Below, one piece after another: positions 60,412 to 64,000 of a DNA stretch of 64,000 nt; the stretch's first letter is position 1; each line of letters begins with the position of its first letter. The translations under genes were made by a program, and so were the position numbers. Source of the DNA: Citrobacter sp. Marseille-Q6884 (GTDB lineage Bacteria > Pseudomonadota > Gammaproteobacteria > Enterobacterales > Enterobacteriaceae); assembly GCF_945906775.1 (NCBI RefSeq), contig NZ_CAMDRE010000002.1:806001-870000 (forward strand), in the 5' to 3' direction. The notes below the pieces were generated by a model. That model was given only the letters and a program-made list of their open reading frames with translations. It did no database searches and had not been told where the DNA came from.

Positions 60412-62478
60412 GTGAGCATGGATATTAGCGATTTTTATCAAACCTTTTTTGATGAAGCTGACGAACTGTTGGCTGATATGGAGCAGCACCTGCTTGATTT
60501 GGTTCCTGAAGCCCCGGATGCCGAACAACTGAATGCCATTTTTCGTGCGGCGCATTCGATTAAAGGCGGGGCGGGGACCTTCGGCTTTACTATTTTGCAG
60601 GAAACAACCCATCTCATGGAAAACCTGCTGGATGAAGCGCGGCGTGGCGAGATGCAACTCAATGCCGACATTATCAACCTGTTTTTGGAAACGAAAGATA
60701 TTATGCAGGAACAGCTCGACGCCTATAAAAACTCAGAGGAGCCGGATGCCGCAAGCTTTGAGTACATTTGCAACGCGTTACGACAGTTAGCGCTTGAAGC
60801 AAAAGGTGAAACCGCACCGGCGGTGGTGAATGCGGCCAAACTGAGCGTTGTTGACAGTACAACAATGCAGGAAGAAGAGGCGACAACGCCATCCCCCGCA
60901 AACGAAGCGAGCAAACGTCGCATCGTTCTCTCACGTCTGAAAGCCAGTGAAGTTGATTTACTGGAAGAAGAGCTGGGCAATCTGGCGACCTTAACGGATG
61001 TGGTGAAAGGAAAGGATACGCTGTCGGCAACGCTTGATGGCAATATCGCGGAAGATGACATCGTGGCGGTGCTGTGTTTTGTGATTGAAGCCGATCAGAT
61101 TGAATTTGAAACGGTTGCTGCCGCGCCTGTCGACGTGGAGGCTGACATTGCGGCTGCGGCTGCGGCTGCGGCTGCGGCTGCGGCCGTGATCGCCGAACCA
61201 CAGCCGACCGCCGTTGTCCCTGTGGTTAAACCCGCCGCCAGTGAACCGCAGCACGCGCGCGCAGAGCGTGAAAAACCTGCCCGAGCCAGTGAGTCAACCA
61301 GCATCCGCGTAGCGGTTGAGAAGGTCGATCAGTTGATTAACCTGGTCGGCGAACTGGTCATTACACAGTCGATGCTGGCGCAGCGTTCCAACGAGCTGGA
61401 TCCGGTAAACCACGGCGATCTCATCACCAGCATGGGGCAGTTACAACGTAACGCCCGCGATTTACAAGAATCGGTCATGTCGATTCGTATGATGCCAATG
61501 GAATATGTCTTCAGCCGTTTCCCGCGTCTGGTACGCGATCTGGCAAGCAAGCTGGGTAAGCAGGTTGAATTGACGCAAATCGGTAGCTCAACGGAACTCG
61601 ATAAGAGTCTGATCGAACGCATTATCGACCCGTTGACGCACCTGGTGCGTAACAGTCTTGACCACGGTATCGAACTGCCGGAAAAACGCCTTGAATCCGG
61701 GAAAAGTCCGGTTGGCAATTTGACGCTTTCCGCTGAACACCAGGGCGGCAACATCTGTATCGAAGTCACCGATGACGGCGCGGGCCTGAACCGTGAACGT
61801 ATCCTGGCGAAAGCTGTTTCCCAGGGCATGGTGCTCCACGAGAACATGAGCGATGACGAAGTCGGTATGCTGATCTTCGCACCGGGTTTCTCAACCGCAG
61901 AGCAGGTGACGGATGTTTCCGGCCGTGGCGTGGGTATGGATGTGGTGAAACGAAATATCCAGGAGATGGGCGGGCACGTTGAGATCCAGTCGAAACAAGG
62001 CCAGGGGACGACCATCAGGATTTTGCTGCCGCTGACGCTGGCGATTCTGGATGGCATGTCCGTGCGCGTGGCGGATGAGGTGTTTATTCTGCCACTGAAT
62101 GCCGTCATGGAGTCGCTGCAGCCGCGTGAAGAAGATCTCCATCCGCTGGCCGGAGGCGAACGCGTTCTGGAAGTGCGTGGGGAGTATTTGCCGCTGGTTG
62201 AACTGTGGAAAGTCTTCGAAGTGGAAGGCGCAAAAACCGAAGCAACCCAGGGCATCGTGGTGATTTTACAAAGTGCGGGGCGTCGCTACGCGCTGCTGGT
62301 CGATCAGTTAATTGGCCAGCACCAGGTGGTGGTGAAGAACCTGGAGAGCAACTACCGCAAAGTGCCTGGTATTTCTGCGGCAACGATCCTCGGCGACGGC
62401 AGCGTCGCGCTGATTGTTGACGTTTCTGCATTGCAGAGTTTAAACCGTGAACAACGTATGGCGATCACAGCCGCCTGA
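60412..62478 (+). CDS. cheA: Chemotaxis histidine kinase CheA, with expanded P2-P3 linker
   Basis: 688 residues from GTG 60412, versus 654 in E. coli. P1 with phospho-accepting H48 (AAHSIKGGAGTFG), P2 CheY/CheB-binding domain (about 165-235), P3 dimer helices (about 295-355), P4 kinase with N box (VRNSLDHGIE), G1 (DDGAGLN) and G2 (GRGVGMDV), and the CheW-like P5. Met98 for the short form CheA-S is conserved. The extra length is in the linker after P2, which holds 12 consecutive Ala (247-258) from a (GCGGCT) repeat and a Pro/Val-rich stretch. Confidence 0.97.
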   Translation: MSMDISDFYQTFFDEADELLADMEQHLLDLVPEAPDAEQLNAIFRAAHSIKGGAGTFGFTILQETTHLMENLLDEARRGEMQLNADIINLFLETKDIMQEQLDAYKNSEEPDAASFEYICNALRQLALEAKGETAPAVVNAAKLSVVDSTTMQEEEATTPSPANEASKRRIVLSRLKASEVDLLEEELGNLATLTDVVKGKDTLSATLDGNIAEDDIVAVLCFVIEADQIEFETVAAAPVDVEADIAAAAAAAAAAAAVIAEPQPTAVVPVVKPAASEPQHARAEREKPARASESTSIRVAVEKVDQLINLVGELVITQSMLAQRSNELDPVNHGDLITSMGQLQRNARDLQESVMSIRMMPMEYVFSRFPRLVRDLASKLGKQVELTQIGSSTELDKSLIERIIDPLTHLVRNSLDHGIELPEKRLESGKSPVGNLTLSAEHQGGNICIEVTDDGAGLNRERILAKAVSQGMVLHENMSDDEVGMLIFAPGFSTAEQVTDVSGRGVGMDVVKRNIQEMGGHVEIQSKQGQGTTIRILLPLTLAILDGMSVRVADEVFILPLNAVMESLQPREEDLHPLAGGERVLEVRGEYLPLVELWKVFEVEGAKTEATQGIVVILQSAGRRYALLVDQLIGQHQVVVKNLESNYRKVPGISAATILGDGSVALIVDVSALQSLNREQRMAITAA
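61150..61185 (+). repeat. Hexanucleotide tandem repeat (GCGGCT)n within cheA
   Basis: Five perfect GCGGCT units plus one GCGGCC, in frame from codon 247, encoding 12 Ala. Unit loss or gain keeps the frame and would change linker length by two residues. Confidence 0.9.
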
Positions 62479-62498
62479 TTGAGTAAGAAGGGAATAAT

Positions 62499-63002
62499 AT
62501 GACCGGTATGAGTAATGTAACTAAACTGGCCGGCGAACCGTCAGGTCAGGAATTCCTCGTGTTTACGCTGGGGGATGAAGAGTACGGTATCGATATCCTG
62601 AAAGTGCAGGAAATCCGTGGCTATGATCAGGTCACGCGTATCGCCAACACGCCTGCGTTTATTAAAGGGGTGACTAACCTGCGCGGTGTGATTGTGCCGA
62701 TTGTTGACCTGCGCGTGAAGTTCAGCCAGAGCGACGTCGATTACAACGATAACACCGTGGTGATTGTGCTGAATCTGGGACAGCGCGTGGTCGGGATTGT
62801 GGTGGATGGCGTATCCGACGTGTTGTCGCTGACGACGGAGCAAATCCGTCCTGCACCGGAATTCGCAGTCACGCTGTCTACCGAGTATCTGACCGGTCTG
62901 GGGGCGCTGGGCGATCGGATGCTGATTCTGGTTAATATCGAAAAGCTGCTGAACAGTGAAGAGATGGCGTTGCTGGATATTGCGGCAAATCACGTGGCTT
63001 AA
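62499..63002 (+). CDS. cheW: Chemotaxis coupling protein CheW
   Basis: 167 residues (MTGMSNVTKLAGEPSGQEFL), identical in length to E. coli CheW. SH3-like double barrel linking receptors to CheA. 20 nt after cheA. Confidence 0.97.
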   Translation: MTGMSNVTKLAGEPSGQEFLVFTLGDEEYGIDILKVQEIRGYDQVTRIANTPAFIKGVTNLRGVIVPIVDLRVKFSQSDVDYNDNTVVIVLNLGQRVVGIVVDGVSDVLSLTTEQIRPAPEFAVTLSTEYLTGLGALGDRMLILVNIEKLLNSEEMALLDIAANHVA

Positions 63003-63008
63003 AATAAC

Positions 63009-63078
63009 GCCGGGCGGTGATGTTGCCTCGCCCGGCTGAACGCTTATCGCTTATAGCCGGGGTGACCCGGCTTTTTTA
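63009..63078 (+). terminator. Two hairpins after cheW, the second a terminator
   Basis: GCCGGGCG/CGCCCGGC (63009-63036) and AGCCGGG-GTGA-CCCGGCT followed by TTTTTA (63055-63078). They end the motAB-cheAW transcript. In E. coli tar follows cheW; here an unrelated reverse-strand gene follows. Confidence 0.82.
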
Positions 63079-63081
63079 TTG

Positions 63082-64000
63082 TTATGCTTCCTGCTCAACC
63101 AGATCCGTTTCTTCTTCCAGCAACCCTTCTTTCTGCGCCAGCATTGCCGTGGCGATCCCGTTACCTAATACGTTAATCGCTGAGCGACCCATATCGAGGA
63201 AATGGTCGATACCCATCAGTAACAGAATACCTGCAACCGGAATATTAAAGCTCGGAATAGTCGCTGCCAGTACCACCAGGGCTGAACGCGGCACACCGGC
63301 AATTCCTTTAGAGGCCAGCATCAGTGTCAGCATCAGAACGGTGACTTCAGCGAAGGAGAGGTGAATGTTATACGCCTGCGCGATAAACATTGACGCAAAG
63401 GAGCAGTAAACCATCGAACCGACCAGGTTAAAGGAATAACCGATAGGCAGTACGAATGACACGATATTACGTGAGCAACCAAACTTCGTTAACTGCTCCA
63501 GCGTTTTCGGATAAGCCGCTTCAGAACTGCTGGTGGTAAAGGCAACCAGCACTGGATCTTTCAGCATGCTGACCAGGCGGAAGACCTCTTTTTTCAGCAC
63601 CATATAACCTACGGCCAGCAGCACAAAGCAGGTCAGTACGATAGCGACGTAATAACCGCCGATAAACGAGGCATAGTTGAGCAGAATACCCAACCCCTGC
63701 GTGGCGATGACCGAAGAGATAGCGGCAAAAATAGCTAATGGCGCCACATACATGACATAACCGGTGACTTTCAACATGATGTGGGAGACCACATCTAACG
63801 CAGCGACCAGCGGTGCGTTAAATTTCTCGCCCAGAGAAGCCCCGCCAATCCCGAAGAACATAGAGAAGACGACAATTTGCAGGATCTCATTGTTCGCCAT
63901 CGCACCTGCGATGCTGGTTGGGATGGTATGAGACAGAAAACCTTTCAGGCTCATGCCGCCGACGGCCAGACCGGTATCCGTGGCTTCCAGTGGAATCGTC
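63082..64000 (-). CDS. Dicarboxylate/amino acid:cation symporter (DAACS), 5' end outside window
   Basis: The frame stays open to base 64000, giving the C-terminal ~305 residues of a family protein of about 420-440. Landmarks: the serine-rich loop FTTSSSEAAYP, the NLVGS region (YSFNLVGSMVYCSF), the LASKGIAGVPRSALVVLAAT segment, and the MGIDHFLDMGRSAINVLGNG substrate/cation site. Imports glutamate/aspartate or C4-dicarboxylates with Na+ or H+. Specificity is uncertain. Located where E. coli and Salmonella have chemoreceptor genes after cheW. Confidence 0.93.
   Translation of the reverse strand, partial: TIPLEATDTGLAVGGMSLKGFLSHTIPTSIAGAMANNEILQIVVFSMFFGIGGASLGEKFNAPLVAALDVVSHIMLKVTGYVMYVAPLAIFAAISSVIATQGLGILLNYASFIGGYYVAIVLTCFVLLAVGYMVLKKEVFRLVSMLKDPVLVAFTTSSSEAAYPKTLEQLTKFGCSRNIVSFVLPIGYSFNLVGSMVYCSFASMFIAQAYNIHLSFAEVTVLMLTLMLASKGIAGVPRSALVVLAATIPSFNIPVAGILLLMGIDHFLDMGRSAINVLGNGIATAMLAQKEGLLEEETDLVEQEA

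Overview
The window is chromosomal DNA of a motile enterobacterium. The backbone order uvrC-pgsA-glyW-cysT-leuZ ... yecA-tyrP-yecH-ftnA-yecR ... yecJ-ftnB-araFGH-otsBA-uspC-flhDC-motAB-cheAW is that of Escherichia, Salmonella and Citrobacter. Protein divergence from E. coli K-12 together with lineage-specific inserts points to Citrobacter or a close relative; this is inference from remembered sequences, not a search.

Layout. (1) 1-2270: 3' part of uvrC, pgsA, and the tRNA operon Gly(GCC)-Cys(GCA)-Leu(UAA). (2) 2216-35112: a complete-looking P2-family (Peduovirus-like) prophage of 32.9 kb integrated at the 3' end of leuZ. It is flanked by a perfect 122-bp direct repeat that includes the last 55 nt of the tRNA and its terminator. 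Its order is int, two accessory genes, repressor / divergent early genes (RHH protein, Cox-like, several small proteins, exonuclease, Dam-type methylase), replication protein A, a second D12 methylase, the cos site, Q and P (reverse), the late operon O-N-M-L-X-Y-K-lysB-lysC-R-S-V-W-J-I-H-G, an invertible tail-fibre cassette with a frameshifted invertase gene, the tail operon FI-FII-E/E'-T-U inverted relative to P2, then D and ogr. Ogr-type activator sites (TGT-N12-ACA) lie between P and O and between FI and D. (3) 35113-42506: a 7.4-kb block not found between leuZ and yecA in E. coli (LysR regulator, aldehyde dehydrogenase, small exported proteins, SRPBCC protein, patatin, transglutaminase-like protein, MerT/MerP-like pair), ending in a third copy of the leuZ terminator hairpin. 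(4) 42673-63002: backbone genes for tyrosine uptake, iron storage, arabinose uptake, trehalose synthesis, and flagellar master regulation and chemotaxis. A sugar-phosphate isomerase and an MFS exporter are inserted between yecR and yecJ. (5) 63082-64000: the 3' part of a dicarboxylate/amino-acid symporter gene next to cheW.

Most notable points: the lysogeny side of the prophage carries a BRCT-WYL protein translationally coupled to integrase, plus a tail-anchored membrane protein that shares an unusual N-x-x-AGRD motif with the adjacent repressor. The tail-fibre switch appears locked by a 1-nt deletion in its invertase. The F tail operon is inverted with gpD divergent from it. cheA contains a (GCGGCT)n tract encoding 12 alanines in the P2-P3 linker.
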